Assembly: GCA_965202735.1 (NCBI GenBank)
Contig: OZ241844.1
Coordinates: forward strand, 2,480,001-2,544,000
Reading direction: 5' to 3'
Source: HK1 sp965202735
Lineage (GTDB): Bacteria > Pseudomonadota > Gammaproteobacteria > HK1
DNA: 64,000 nucleotides
Shown: positions 33,183-42,817 of the stretch, piece by piece
Numbering within the stretch: position 1 is the stretch's first letter
Layout of the letters: each line of letters starts with the position of its first letter
Translations under genes and position numbers: made by a program
Notes under the pieces: model-generated
What the model saw: only the letters and a program-made list of their open reading frames with translations
What the model was told of the DNA's origin: nothing
The model's database searches: none

Positions 33183-33538
33183 GGTGGATCGTCCGTCTCT
33201 GGTGGAGCCTGGTCGAACGGTCGGGCCTGCGTCCCGGTTACGCCACCGAAGCCGTTGATGAAGTGCCCGACGCGCTGGAACCCCGCCGTGTCTATCTGGT
33301 GGGGGATCAGGCGATCCCATGGTCAGCGGCATTGCGCTGTCCCTGTGGCTGCGGCAGGAGCATACGACTGAGCCTGATGGCGGGTGACACTCCGAGCTGG
33401 AAGATCCGCCGTCACTTCAGCGGGTCGGTCACCTTGCACCCATCCATCTGGGGCAAAACCGGCTGTCGAAGCCACTTCTTTCTCCGCCACGGCCGCATAG
33501 TCTGGGCTACCAGCCCGCAAATCTCGCCAAGGCGGTAG
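33179..33538 (+). CDS. DUF6527-type zinc-binding protein
   Basis: The 119-residue product carries the motif CPCGCG (residues about 54-59) and two well-spaced His segments, consistent with a small metal-binding domain. Proteins of this kind recur at the end of multiubiquitin/E1-JAB operons. The ATG overlaps the upstream stop by 4 bases. Its biochemical role is unknown to me; substrate recruitment would be a guess. Confidence 0.7.
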   Translation: MRWIVRLWWSLVERSGLRPGYATEAVDEVPDALEPRRVYLVGDQAIPWSAALRCPCGCGRSIRLSLMAGDTPSWKIRRHFSGSVTLHPSIWGKTGCRSHFFLRHGRIVWATSPQISPRR

Positions 33539-33636
33539 AACATCGCCTGATCCATTCACTCTTTGCAGGGTGGTCCATCGGCGGTCATGTTCCTCTCATT
33601 GGCCTGTGCAGAATTAGATCAAAAAATTAGTTGATT

Positions 33637-34014
33637 TCAGAGAAATTTTAGTGATCTTGCCCTGGTGGAGGATCCTCCCATCTCCTCCGAACGATCGGTG
33701 GCAGGCGGCGGGGTGCGCGAAAGCGCCGAGATCTCCGCCCTCAGCTCCGGGGTCATGTCGATCGACATCGAGTCGAGGGAGGCGCGGAGCTGCTCGACGC
33801 TGCGCCCCCCGATGATCGGCGCGGTGACCGCCGGGTGCGTGCCGACCCAGGCGACGGCGGCGCTGACCGGGTGCATGCCGCGGCTCCTGCAGAACGCCGC
33901 GAACCTCGCTGCGACGTCGTGCATCCACTCGTCCCCGTAACGGGCCGTGTACATCCTGTTGGTGTGCAGCCGGCCCCGGTTCTCGCCTCCGCCGGCGTAC
34001 TTGCCGGAAAGGTC
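33637..34014 (-). pseudogene. C-terminal fragment of an aldo/keto reductase
   Basis: On the minus strand the frame reads LSGKYAGGGENRGRLHTNRM, later VSAAVAWVGTHPAVTAPIIG and ASLDSMSIDMTPELRAEI. This is the end of an aldo/keto reductase. The catalytic N-terminal two thirds is missing, and the fragment begins next to the leader of the divergent LarA-like gene. Between 33539 and 33640 lies AT-rich DNA without a gene. Confidence 0.75.
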
Positions 34015-34099
34015 GGTCGCAGCGCAGCCCGCATTGAACCGTGCGGGCGCCGTGGCGAACAATAGACCACGCGACCTTTGCGGACAGCGGAACGACGCC

Positions 34100-35404
34100 A
34101 TGCAGAACGCCACCCGATTCCTGCTCGACGACTCCCAGGCCGGGGTCGGCCGGGACGACGCTCCCGCCGTCTTCAGGCTCCGCCAGTATTTCCCCCGTCC
34201 GGCCGAGCCGGACGTTGCGGCCGCGGTGCGCCGCGAGATGGCGCCCATTCTCGCCGGCGTCGAGGCCGGCCAGCGCATCGCGGTGACCGGCTCGAGCCGC
34301 GGCATCGCCAATCTCGCGCTCGTGGTGCGCACTTGCGTGAGTGCGCTCCGCGAGGCCGGAGCGGACCCCTTCGTCGCGCCGGCCATGGGCAGCCACGGCG
34401 GCGCGACCCCCGAGGGACAGGTCCGCGTCCTCGACGACACCAACGGCATCACCGAGGCGAGCGTCGGGTGCCGCATCGAGTCGAGCATGGAGGTGGTGCG
34501 GATCGGGACCACGGGGAGCGGCTTCCCGGTGTACCAGGACCGGTGCTGCCACGAGGCGGACGGCGTGCTCGTGGTCAACCGGGTCAAGCCGCACACCGGC
34601 TTTACCGAGCGGGTGGAGAGCGGCATCTGCAAGATGCTCGTCATCGGAATGGGCAAGCAGGCCGGCGCCTCGAAGATCCACCACCAGGCGCTGCGTCTCG
34701 GCATGGGGCGGCTGGTGCTGGAGGCGACCCGCATCATCGTCGAGTCCGCCCGCCCGCGGCTCGTCGGCGCCATCGCGCTGGTGGAGAACGCGTTCAAGGA
34801 GACGGCGGTCGTCCGGGGGCTGCCGGTCGCGAGCTGCGACGCGCTCATCGAGGCGGAGGGCGCACTGCTCCAGCATGCCTATGCCCTGCTCCCGCGCCTG
34901 CCCTTCGACGAGCTCGACGGGCTCGTCGTCGACGAGATCGGCAAGAACGTGAGCGGCTCCGGCATGGACACCAACGTCATCGGGAAGAAGGCGGGGATGA
35001 CCCGCCCGCGGATCGGGGCCATCTACGTGCGGGGGCTGACCGAAGGGACCCACGGCAACGCGGTCGGGCTCGGCAACGCCGACCTCATGCCGCGCGCGCT
35101 GCTCCCGCACGTCGACCTCAACGCCACCTACATGAATGCGTTCACCGCCAAGCGCCTGTCCATCTGCAAGGTCCCGATGCTGGTGGAGAACGAGCTGCAG
35201 GCGTTGCAGGTGCTGCTCAACTTCCGCGCCGGGGCGGACCCGGCGTCGCTGCGGCTCGCGTGGATCCGCAACACGTCCGTGCTCGACGAGATGTGGGCGT
35301 CGGAGGCGCTGCTCGACGAGGCCCGCGCCCATCCGGACGTCGAGGTGCTCTCCGAGCCCGCGCCGATCGGCTTCGACGACGCGCTGGCCCTCGTCGCGCC
35401 CTGA
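34100..35404 (+). CDS. LarA-like (lactate racemase N-terminal domain) protein
   Basis: The 434-residue product resembles LarA-type proteins: RIAVTGSSRGIANLALVVRT and PAMGSHGGATPEGQ are typical, and VVNRVKPHTGFTERVESGIC with GMGKQAGASKIH follow. It may be a nickel-pincer-dependent racemase or epimerase of a hydroxyacid, but cofactor binding cannot be read here. I chose the ATG at 34100; the frame extends to 33947 without homology. Confidence 0.7.
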   Translation: MQNATRFLLDDSQAGVGRDDAPAVFRLRQYFPRPAEPDVAAAVRREMAPILAGVEAGQRIAVTGSSRGIANLALVVRTCVSALREAGADPFVAPAMGSHGGATPEGQVRVLDDTNGITEASVGCRIESSMEVVRIGTTGSGFPVYQDRCCHEADGVLVVNRVKPHTGFTERVESGICKMLVIGMGKQAGASKIHHQALRLGMGRLVLEATRIIVESARPRLVGAIALVENAFKETAVVRGLPVASCDALIEAEGALLQHAYALLPRLPFDELDGLVVDEIGKNVSGSGMDTNVIGKKAGMTRPRIGAIYVRGLTEGTHGNAVGLGNADLMPRALLPHVDLNATYMNAFTAKRLSICKVPMLVENELQALQVLLNFRAGADPASLRLAWIRNTSVLDEMWASEALLDEARAHPDVEVLSEPAPIGFDDALALVAP

Positions 35405-35595
35405 TGGGCGTCCTTGCCAGTGTCCGGCCGTCGCACCCGCAGATGGTGTTTCAGGCCGTTGGCGAGAATGGCTGCCCGCCCGTGACCGGACCTTGACTTT
35501 GCTGCGGGCGGCTTCCTAGATTGCGCCCTTCGCCGCACCGGCTGCGGCCGGCGGCCGATCGCGGCGCACTGTCGAGGCGGGGGCTTCGAGACACG

Positions 35596-36705
35596 ATGGA
35601 TTTCCGGATTGAAACGGTATCGCCGGAGCAACGGCGACCGAAGCCGGCGGACGAGAGCTCGCTCGGCTTCGGGAAGATCTACAGCGACCACATGTTCACC
35701 ATGCGCTGGACTTCCGACGGCGGCTGGGGCGAGCCGACGGTCAGGCCGTTCGCCAACCTGGACCTGTCGCCGGCCTCCCTGGTGCTGCACTACGGGCAGA
35801 CGATCTTCGAAGGGCTGAAGGCGTACCGGAACCGGAAGGGCACGGTGAACCTGTTCCGGGCGGCGGACAACGCGGCGCGCTTCAACCGCTCCGCCGTCCG
35901 GCTCGATCTGCCGGAGGTCGACCCCGCCATCTTCATCGCGGCGATCGAGGCGCTGATCGAGCTCGACCACGAGTGGATCCCCCGCTCCCACGGGACCTCC
36001 CTGTACATCCGGCCCACCATGGTGGCGACCGAGCCCTACATCGGGCTCAAGTCCACCCACGAGGCCCTCTTCTTCATCATCACCGGACCGGTCGGCGCCT
36101 ATTACCCCGAGGGTTTCAACCCGGTGAGGATCACGGTGACCGACCGGTACTCGCGGGCCGGGCCGGGAGGGCTCGGGTCGGCCAAGACCGCGGCGAACTA
36201 CGCCTCGAGCCTCAAGGCGGAGAAGGAGGCCCTCGCCCGCGGCTTCACGCAGGTCCTGTGGCTCGACGCGGCCGAGCGCCGGTACGTCGAGGAAGTCGGC
36301 TCGATGAACATCCTGTTCAGGATCGGCGGCACCGTGGTCACCCCGCCGGTGGGCGAGACCATCCTCGCCGGCATCACCAAGGATTCGGTGCTCAGCCTGC
36401 TCGGGCAGTGGGGCGTGCCGGTGGAGGAGCGGCCCATCACCATCGAGGAGGTGCTGGACGCGCACGCGGACGGGCGCCTGGAGGAGGTGTTCGGAGCGGG
36501 CACCGCGGCGGTCATCTCCCCGGTGGGCTCGCTCGATTACAAGGGCCGGACGCTCCACGTCGCGAACGGCGGCACCGGGCCGTTCGCGGAGCGGCTCTTC
36601 GACGAGCTGATGGGCATCCAGTACGGAACCCGGCCCGACCCCTTCGGCTGGGTCCACGAGGTGGCGCCGGCCGGCATGGGAGGCGCGGCCGCCGCGCGCG
36701 GGTGA
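35596..36705 (+). CDS. ilvE: Branched-chain amino acid aminotransferase
   Basis: The 369-residue PLP fold-type IV enzyme has HYGQTIFEGLKAYRN, the lysine in GLGSAKTAANYASSL, VEEVGSMNILF and GITKDSVLSLL. This order is that of the larger (class II) IlvE enzymes. It catalyses the last step of Ile, Leu and Val synthesis. ATG at 35596 was chosen since the family starts near MDFRIE. About 190 bases upstream hold no gene. Confidence 0.92.
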   Translation: MDFRIETVSPEQRRPKPADESSLGFGKIYSDHMFTMRWTSDGGWGEPTVRPFANLDLSPASLVLHYGQTIFEGLKAYRNRKGTVNLFRAADNAARFNRSAVRLDLPEVDPAIFIAAIEALIELDHEWIPRSHGTSLYIRPTMVATEPYIGLKSTHEALFFIITGPVGAYYPEGFNPVRITVTDRYSRAGPGGLGSAKTAANYASSLKAEKEALARGFTQVLWLDAAERRYVEEVGSMNILFRIGGTVVTPPVGETILAGITKDSVLSLLGQWGVPVEERPITIEEVLDAHADGRLEEVFGAGTAAVISPVGSLDYKGRTLHVANGGTGPFAERLFDELMGIQYGTRPDPFGWVHEVAPAGMGGAAAARG

Positions 36706-36893
36706 GCGGCTGCCGGGCCGGGCAGAAGGTTGCAGGCGAGAAGCCGAGCGGTGGTGCTGCCGGCAAAGACCGCCCGGGAGCAAGGCCGAAGGGCGCGGGA
36801 GGGCAGGCTCTCCGTCACTCCACCCCCGAGGGCGCCCCTGTCGCCGGACCATGACTGAGCCGGCATAGGGGCGATGTCGTGGAGAACACATAG

Positions 36894-38918
36894 ATGATCC
36901 GGTTGCCGATCCTGACCGAGCTGAGAGTCAGCGACTACGGCCTCTTCCCAGGAGATCCCCGTGGGACCGGGATCACTTGGTCGTTCCAAAGGGGGCTGAG
37001 CCTGATCGCGGGCATCAACGGGCTCGGCAAGACGACCCTGCTCACGATGATCCTGCGATCACTCACAGGGCCCTACGACCTTACTGGCGAAGGGGTATCG
37101 CAATCGTTGGAAGTTGTCCTTCGGAAAGATCCGGTGCGCCTGAACCCCCAACACATCAGGTTCTTTCAACAGCGAGTCGCTGACGGTGCGCAACACGCGA
37201 AGGTGGCTCTTTCAACCGACATCGGGGACACGTCTCTCACCATTTCACGACGACTGAACGACCTGTTTCTGGAAGGACTGACAATCAACGGGGAGCCGGT
37301 CGAACTGGCGTCGACGGCAGAACATCGGGAGGTCGAATTTCGAGCCAGGCTGACCGGACTGATCGGACTCGGCAGCTTCGTTGATGTGCTGCTCGTCCTG
37401 CACCACGTCATCCTCTTTCACGAAAACCGACCAGGTGCGCTGTGGGATCCGAACGCACAGCGCCAACTCCTTCGGGCTCTGTGTCTTGAGAAAGGGGACG
37501 CCTCACGCGTAGCCGCTCTGGAGCGGGATCTGCAAAGCGCGGACAGCCAAGCTCGCAACATCCATGCCCGCATGACCGCAATCGAGAAACAACGGAACAA
37601 AACCTTGCAGCGTGAAGCGGGGGCACAGGGCGTTCTCGCGCAGCTCGAAGCGGAGCAGAAGCTACTGGACGCAGAGCTTGAGGAACAGAGACGCCTTCAG
37701 GAGCGCCTCGGAGAGCTCGATGAGAGCCGCAGGGACGCGAGGCTGGCCCACGAGCGCGCCAAGATTGAGCGTGAGGAAGCCGCCGGTGCGATCGAGCGCC
37801 TGAAGTACTCCGCTCTCCTCCGACGTTTTCCGAACATGGAAGACACGACACGCCTTGTGATTTCACGAATCATGTCGGATGGGCGTTGCTTGGTATGCAA
37901 CGCGTCCGCGACCGACAAACGGGCGGAGCTCGAAGATCAGATCAAGCGAGGCTGCTGTCCGGTCTGCGGGGCCGAACCCGAAGTACAGGACAACGTCGTC
38001 GGACCGCACGAGTTCGATCACGCCAAGCGCCAACGGGAACAGGAACGAGCGGAACGAGCAAAGCAAGAAGAAGAAAAGACATTCCAGCAACTGCGTGATT
38101 CGATGACTGCATACAACAAGACGATTCGGCAGTTGGAGGAGACCCGCGCGTCGATCCAGGAACGTACGACACGGGGGAGGCGGCTGCGGACCCAACTGCC
38201 TGACACGACAACCAGCCGAGAATACGAGAGGGTACTCGACACGCTGCGAAACGAGTTCCGAGAGCAGGAGGAGCTGCGAGCCACCCACCTGCGGGATCTC
38301 CGCTCTCTGTTGACCGACAGAAGGGAGGCCATGACCCAACAGTCGAGTGCACTGACCGAGACCTTCGCCCGACTGATCGAACAGCTCCTGGTGGAGAATG
38401 TACGGCTCGTGCAAGCCAGCGCCAATCCCCGGTATATGCAGGCACCGGGACAGGTTGACGATCAAATCCAAGTCCCGGTGTATGTGGCGGAGATGACGGC
38501 GGCGGACCGCCCCGGCTTCCTTCGGCGAAACAATCCGAACGATGTCTCGGAATCGCAGCGAGAGCTCATCGACCTGGCGTTTCGTCTGGCCCTTGTCGAG
38601 GTGTTCTCGGGCTCATGTACGTTCGTAATGGAGACTCCAGAAGCAAGCCTCGACGGCGTGGCGATGGAACGGGTCGGCCAGGCACTCGCCGCATTCGCCG
38701 AAAAGGGCTACAACCGTCTCGTCGTGACAAGCAATCTGACCAATGCCGGGATCATCAAGGCCCTGTTCGACGACTCGGTACCCGGACAACGAGCGGAATC
38801 GCGCATGGATCGCGTGTTGAACCTCTTGCAGGTCGCCGCGCCGAATCGTGCCCTGGTCGAAGATCGAGCACGCTACGACGCGTTGCTCCATGAGGCCGTA
38901 TCCGGAGCGAGTCCATGA
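36894..38918 (+). CDS. SMC/Rad50-like ABC ATPase of a three-component (ABC-3C-like) system
   Basis: The 674-residue protein has a Walker A motif GINGLGKTTLL near residues 40-50 and a long coiled coil (about 195-500) broken by a zinc-hook-like pair CLVCNAS and CCPVCGAE. A C-terminal half follows with the signature-like SESQRELIDLAFRLAL and Walker B FVMETPEASLD. The ETPEASLD form is typical of ATPases in ABC-three-component conflict systems. It is the first of three overlapping genes. Base composition is less GC-rich than its neighbours, a sign of transfer. Confidence 0.8.
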   Translation: MIRLPILTELRVSDYGLFPGDPRGTGITWSFQRGLSLIAGINGLGKTTLLTMILRSLTGPYDLTGEGVSQSLEVVLRKDPVRLNPQHIRFFQQRVADGAQHAKVALSTDIGDTSLTISRRLNDLFLEGLTINGEPVELASTAEHREVEFRARLTGLIGLGSFVDVLLVLHHVILFHENRPGALWDPNAQRQLLRALCLEKGDASRVAALERDLQSADSQARNIHARMTAIEKQRNKTLQREAGAQGVLAQLEAEQKLLDAELEEQRRLQERLGELDESRRDARLAHERAKIEREEAAGAIERLKYSALLRRFPNMEDTTRLVISRIMSDGRCLVCNASATDKRAELEDQIKRGCCPVCGAEPEVQDNVVGPHEFDHAKRQREQERAERAKQEEEKTFQQLRDSMTAYNKTIRQLEETRASIQERTTRGRRLRTQLPDTTTSREYERVLDTLRNEFREQEELRATHLRDLRSLLTDRREAMTQQSSALTETFARLIEQLLVENVRLVQASANPRYMQAPGQVDDQIQVPVYVAEMTAADRPGFLRRNNPNDVSESQRELIDLAFRLALVEVFSGSCTFVMETPEASLDGVAMERVGQALAAFAEKGYNRLVVTSNLTNAGIIKALFDDSVPGQRAESRMDRVLNLLQVAAPNRALVEDRARYDALLHEAVSGASP

Positions 38919-39625
38919 GTGTGCCGGTCGAAGCAACGGTGCTGAGCGACCGACATCTGACCAGGCTCAAGCAGCGATGTCGCGTGCTGTTGCTGCTCGA
39001 CGCTGCCGAACGGGTCGACATCGCACCTCTGGCATCGGCACAGCTCCATGCATTCGCATACTTGGCCGACGTGCTCAGTCCCGTGTGGGATCTCACCCCG
39101 TTCGATGGCAAGGTCTACAAGTCCGAGGGCGGACCGCACTACCCTGACCTGCAGTCAGAGCTCGACAGCCTCGTGGTTCTGGGCCTGGTCCAGGTGAGCA
39201 ACCTCCAATATGGCTCCACCGCCGATGGGGGCGCGCGCATCACCGGCTCCTACGGGTTGAACTTCAGTTCGGCACACCTGGAGGGAATCCTGAGTGCGCT
39301 CGGCGCTCGTGCACGGAGAGACTGCATCGACCCCGAGGATCGCAAGCTCCACGGGTTCCTCGTGGAACTCGCAGGCGCCCTTGCAACCTTGCCCGACGAC
39401 GAAATCGAGTCGGCCGCCGGGGTCGACGTGACGTACCGGATGGCGGCGGGGTTCCACAACGTCGTGGACTTTGCCGAGTGGGCAGAGGATCGAAGAGCGG
39501 CGAATCCGAGCTGGGTGGCGGCCGATCGATTTCACTCGTTCCTGCCGGAACATTCTCGCATGATGCCGGGAGAGAAGTTGTACCTGTACGCGGCCTACCT
39601 TGGACGGGCAATGCATGCCGGCTGA
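38915..39625 (+). CDS. Middle component of the ABC three-component-like system
   Basis: The 236-residue protein overlaps the ATPase stop by ATGA and its own end overlaps the next gene. The segments DLTPFDGKVYKSEGGPHYPD and ELDSLVVLGLVQVSNLQYG match the small middle component that couples ATPase and effector in such systems. No catalytic motif is evident. Confidence 0.65.
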   Translation: MSVPVEATVLSDRHLTRLKQRCRVLLLLDAAERVDIAPLASAQLHAFAYLADVLSPVWDLTPFDGKVYKSEGGPHYPDLQSELDSLVVLGLVQVSNLQYGSTADGGARITGSYGLNFSSAHLEGILSALGARARRDCIDPEDRKLHGFLVELAGALATLPDDEIESAAGVDVTYRMAAGFHNVVDFAEWAEDRRAANPSWVAADRFHSFLPEHSRMMPGEKLYLYAAYLGRAMHAG

Positions 39626-40703
39626 AGGGTCTGACAGCGCTTCCGGGGTCGACGAGCAGCAGCTCGCTGCGGCTGCCGGTCTCTTCACGGAGCTGCCGAA
39701 CATTCGCGCCGAGGCGGCTGACCGCTTCTCACAGGCGGTTCGCACCATTGTGGAGAAACGTGCCTGGAACGCATGGCCCAATGAAGACGATGCGGATGTC
39801 GCCGTATTCGTCATGGTCCCGCACCCACGGCAGGTCGGAGAAAGGCACCAGACACATCCGTTTGTCGATCTTCTGGCGAAAGACGACCCTATGCTCGGAC
39901 GCCTGTACTTCGCCAATGGCGATGCCTCGCGCGGTCGGTCCATGCCGATGCCGACCGATCCAGCCGCGATACTGGAATGGCTTGACGACCAGGATCTGGG
40001 CGGATATCCCATCGTGATGGTATATCGAAAGTCAAAGCTGATGGTCACACGCCGATCTGGCATCAAAGATCGCGCGATGACGGACCCGATTCGCGACCAG
40101 AAGCCATCCGCGACGTTGCCCGAATTGAATGAAGCCCTCAAGTACTTCCATCGGAGGGGACTGATCACACCGGAGTGTTGCCCGAAGGGAGTCTGGGAGC
40201 CGGAGCGTGCGCAGCAGTACATCCCCGGGCCGCACCCGGAACGCAGCATCCACTACCCTCTGAAGATAGCTCTCGGTTCATGGTTTCACGGCATTGTGAT
40301 GATAGACAGCGAGGCGAAGACCACTGTCGGGCGCATCGATTTGCGACTGTTGAAGAAGGCTCCGAATGGACAATTCGCAATCTGGATCGTGATGGAGCTG
40401 AAGGTCATCAAGTCATTCAGGAACGCGGCGGTAGATTCCGATCCGTCACCGGTCAAGGACGCGGACAACGTCAATGCCATCGTCGAGGGAGTGAAACAGG
40501 TCGCGGCGTACCGAGAGGACTGTTCCGCCAAGGAAGCGTTGCTTGAGATATACGATCTTCGCAAGGACAAGACCGAGGATCTGACGAAACGGGAGAAGGT
40601 CGAGGCTGTGAGGAACCAATGTACGCCACACCCGGGAATTCACGTGTGGCCGATCTTCGGTACCGCCAAAGACGCCCAGAACGCCGTCTACACAGGCGGC
40701 TGA
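39615..40703 (+). CDS. Putative effector with PD-(D/E)xK-like signature
   Basis: The 362-residue third gene contains GRIDLRLLKKAPNGQFAIWI followed by VMELKVIKSF. An Asp is followed by a beta strand ending in E-x-K, the usual PD-(D/E)xK nuclease spacing. A Gln-containing helix (EGVKQVAAYRED) follows, as in many restriction-like nucleases. With the ATPase and middle component this would be the DNA-cleaving effector. The 3' end overlaps the converging methyltransferase gene by 16 bases. Confidence 0.6.
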   Translation: MPAEGSDSASGVDEQQLAAAAGLFTELPNIRAEAADRFSQAVRTIVEKRAWNAWPNEDDADVAVFVMVPHPRQVGERHQTHPFVDLLAKDDPMLGRLYFANGDASRGRSMPMPTDPAAILEWLDDQDLGGYPIVMVYRKSKLMVTRRSGIKDRAMTDPIRDQKPSATLPELNEALKYFHRRGLITPECCPKGVWEPERAQQYIPGPHPERSIHYPLKIALGSWFHGIVMIDSEAKTTVGRIDLRLLKKAPNGQFAIWIVMELKVIKSFRNAAVDSDPSPVKDADNVNAIVEGVKQVAAYREDCSAKEALLEIYDLRKDKTEDLTKREKVEAVRNQCTPHPGIHVWPIFGTAKDAQNAVYTGG

Positions 40704-42160
40704 TGCTTCTCCAGCACGACGAGCGCTTCGCCCAGTTCATGCTGCCCTCCCTGCTGGGGCGAGGAGCGCATGGAACGGCACGGATCGAGGGCGCGAACAT
40801 CGTAGCCCAGGGGCTGCGCAGTCTCTGCGAGAATCTTCGCGACAGGAACGTCAATCCCCGCGTAACGGCTGTCGCCAACGACCATGTACACGCGGCCTCG
40901 AAGCCGTAGTCCGTTCGAAAGTCGGCCCAGAACGATCGCCAAGTCTCCCACATAGCCAGCAATCATCTCGGGGATGTGGGGATTCCACAATTGATTCCGG
41001 ACTTTCCGCAGGGCGTCGATCGTGGCGGTCAGCGTGGCGCTGCGCACACTACCACCACCGAAGTTTCGCAAAAGCTGCACGTGGCTGCGCAGCGTCGCAT
41101 GACGCAGCCGCGTGTTCTCCTTGCGGCTACGCAAATAGCCCATCGCCCAAAGCTCGACGTTGTAGACGTCGGTGTAATCGGACGAGTTCGGGTAGGGCGG
41201 AGAGAACACGGCAAGATCGTGCGGACCAATTGCATCAGCCAGCGCGCGCGCGTCACCACGCAGGACGCGATAGTCGAGGCAGCGTCGCGCGGCAAACCGG
41301 CGCAGGTCGTGAAGCGCGCGAAGAACGCCGTCGCGAAACAACTCGTCGATGGTCTCCGGTATCCGCTCCCGTTCGCGCCAGCGTTGCCGATATCGTCGCC
41401 CCTTGCCGCTGACGACAACGTTGCTCGCGGGAATGGCGGTTGACGCCAGAACCACGCGAAACAGGCGTCGGCATGCATCGTCTCCCACAAGATCGATCGC
41501 GGAGCGGTACGCAAGGAGACGGCGCGCGACCGCTCTCGAGAAGATGTATCGTCCGTTTCGCCCAGGCTCGATGAACGTAGCGGATGCACCAGGGAAGACG
41601 GGCCGTTTGGGCTCGCGCCCACGGGCTACGCACTCCACGACTCGCCTGAAGGCTTCCACCGCGAGATCGAAATCGATCGGGGCAATCTTGGCCTCGATGA
41701 GATCCGCCAGGAATGGATTGACCTCGATGGTCGTGGGCTTGACCCCGAAGAACTGCGCAGCGAGCGCAGTAGTCCCCGAGCCCCCGAAGGGGTCGGCAAT
41801 ATGGCGGACCGCCCCTGTGGATTCGCTGAGCGCCCGCTCCACAAGCTCGGGGGCAAATGCCTCCTTGAATCGTCGCCAGCTCTGAAACGGCAAGGTCCGG
41901 GCGCCGGCGTTCGTACCCATCGTGGAAATCGATCGGTCGCCAGTCCAGTCGGTGAACTGAACACACGCTCTCTCCGCAACCGCCGACGCTGCCGCTTCAG
42001 AGTGCACGGCCAAATCGCATGATTCGCTATCCTGGTGTGGCTCGATCGTCGACCAGAGCGAGCACTGCGAGAAATCGGTCCCCGTCGATGTCGAGCCGAG
42101 TGAAGACCGGTCCAGGCGAGAGCGCGGTGTCGGCCGGGCCTCTATCGCATCCGGCCCCAT
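40688..42160 (-). CDS. DNA methyltransferase, probably N4-cytosine or N6-adenine
   Basis: The 490-residue protein has the AdoMet motif HIADPFGGSGTTALAAQFFG and the catalytic motif VFSPPYPNSSDY, the S-P-P-Y form common in N4-cytosine enzymes. I placed the start at the ATG at 42160, just after the glutaredoxin gene; an internal start near STMGTNAG is possible. It converges on the ABC-3C-like operon and is interrupted by nothing, so it could protect host DNA from that operon's nuclease. Confidence 0.8.
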   Translation of the reverse strand: MGPDAIEARPTPRSRLDRSSLGSTSTGTDFSQCSLWSTIEPHQDSESCDLAVHSEAAASAVAERACVQFTDWTGDRSISTMGTNAGARTLPFQSWRRFKEAFAPELVERALSESTGAVRHIADPFGGSGTTALAAQFFGVKPTTIEVNPFLADLIEAKIAPIDFDLAVEAFRRVVECVARGREPKRPVFPGASATFIEPGRNGRYIFSRAVARRLLAYRSAIDLVGDDACRRLFRVVLASTAIPASNVVVSGKGRRYRQRWRERERIPETIDELFRDGVLRALHDLRRFAARRCLDYRVLRGDARALADAIGPHDLAVFSPPYPNSSDYTDVYNVELWAMGYLRSRKENTRLRHATLRSHVQLLRNFGGGSVRSATLTATIDALRKVRNQLWNPHIPEMIAGYVGDLAIVLGRLSNGLRLRGRVYMVVGDSRYAGIDVPVAKILAETAQPLGYDVRALDPCRSMRSSPQQGGQHELGEALVVLEKHQPPV

Positions 42161-42174
42161 CGGAGCCGGCACGT

Positions 42175-42804
42175 TCACGAGCCCGCCAGGTGCGGCCTGT
42201 CGGTCATGGAGTTCTGGCCGCGCTCGCGGTTCGGCTCCACGCTCAGGCCCAGGTATTCGCCGAGCTGGTCGGCGCCGCCCATGTACTTTCCGTCGATCCA
42301 GATCTGGGGAACGGTGATCGGAGTCTTGGGCCCGACGATGGGCTTGACCCGGCCGATCATCTCGTAGAGCGCGCGCGGGTCCCTGACCACGTCGTGATAC
42401 GCGTAGTCGATGCCGGCTTCGGCGAAGTACCCCTTCGCCCGCGCGCAGTGCGGGCAGGTCACCTTTCCGTAGAGGTGGTTGCCGGACACGCCGGCGCGGC
42501 TCACGTGCGCGGCGATGATCGCCTCGGTGAGGACGCCGCGGTTCAGCGCGTGGCCCTGGCTCACGACCTTGCCTTCGACCATCACGATCGGTGCGTGCCA
42601 TCCGCCCTTCGGGAGCGGCTTCCACCACTCCGTCAGCCATTCCCGGATGTCGACCTCGACCGGAATGCCGTCGAGCTCGTTGGCGAGGGTATCGTTGATG
42701 ACATCCGCCGTGAGTGAGCACTCACCGCAGGGAATGCTGACCTTGAACGGCCCCCACCGGCCCGCCCAGCGAAACAGGGTCAACCGCACGGCTTGCGTCG
42801 TCAT
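42175..42804 (-). CDS. Glutaredoxin-domain protein
   Basis: The 209-residue product ends in a glutaredoxin-like half with the redox motif CPHC (KVTCPHCARAKGYF), TPITVPQIWIDGKYMGGAD and a short tail. The N-terminal half (IPCGECSLTADVINDTL) looks like a second thioredoxin-type domain with CGEC. It may act on disulfides or glutathionylated proteins. GGGAGAGG just upstream of the ATG lies in the 9-bp duplication that flanks a double R1 repeat. Confidence 0.75.
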   Translation of the reverse strand: MTTQAVRLTLFRWAGRWGPFKVSIPCGECSLTADVINDTLANELDGIPVEVDIREWLTEWWKPLPKGGWHAPIVMVEGKVVSQGHALNRGVLTEAIIAAHVSRAGVSGNHLYGKVTCPHCARAKGYFAEAGIDYAYHDVVRDPRALYEMIGRVKPIVGPKTPITVPQIWIDGKYMGGADQLGEYLGLSVEPNRERGQNSMTDRPHLAGS

Positions 42805-42817
42805 CGCACCTCTCCCG

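Noticed and set aside
42161..42721. N-terminal extension of the methyltransferase gene to 42721
   Set aside because: Those codons overlap the glutaredoxin gene in another frame and are Arg-rich shadow sequence; ATG at 42160 is the sensible start.
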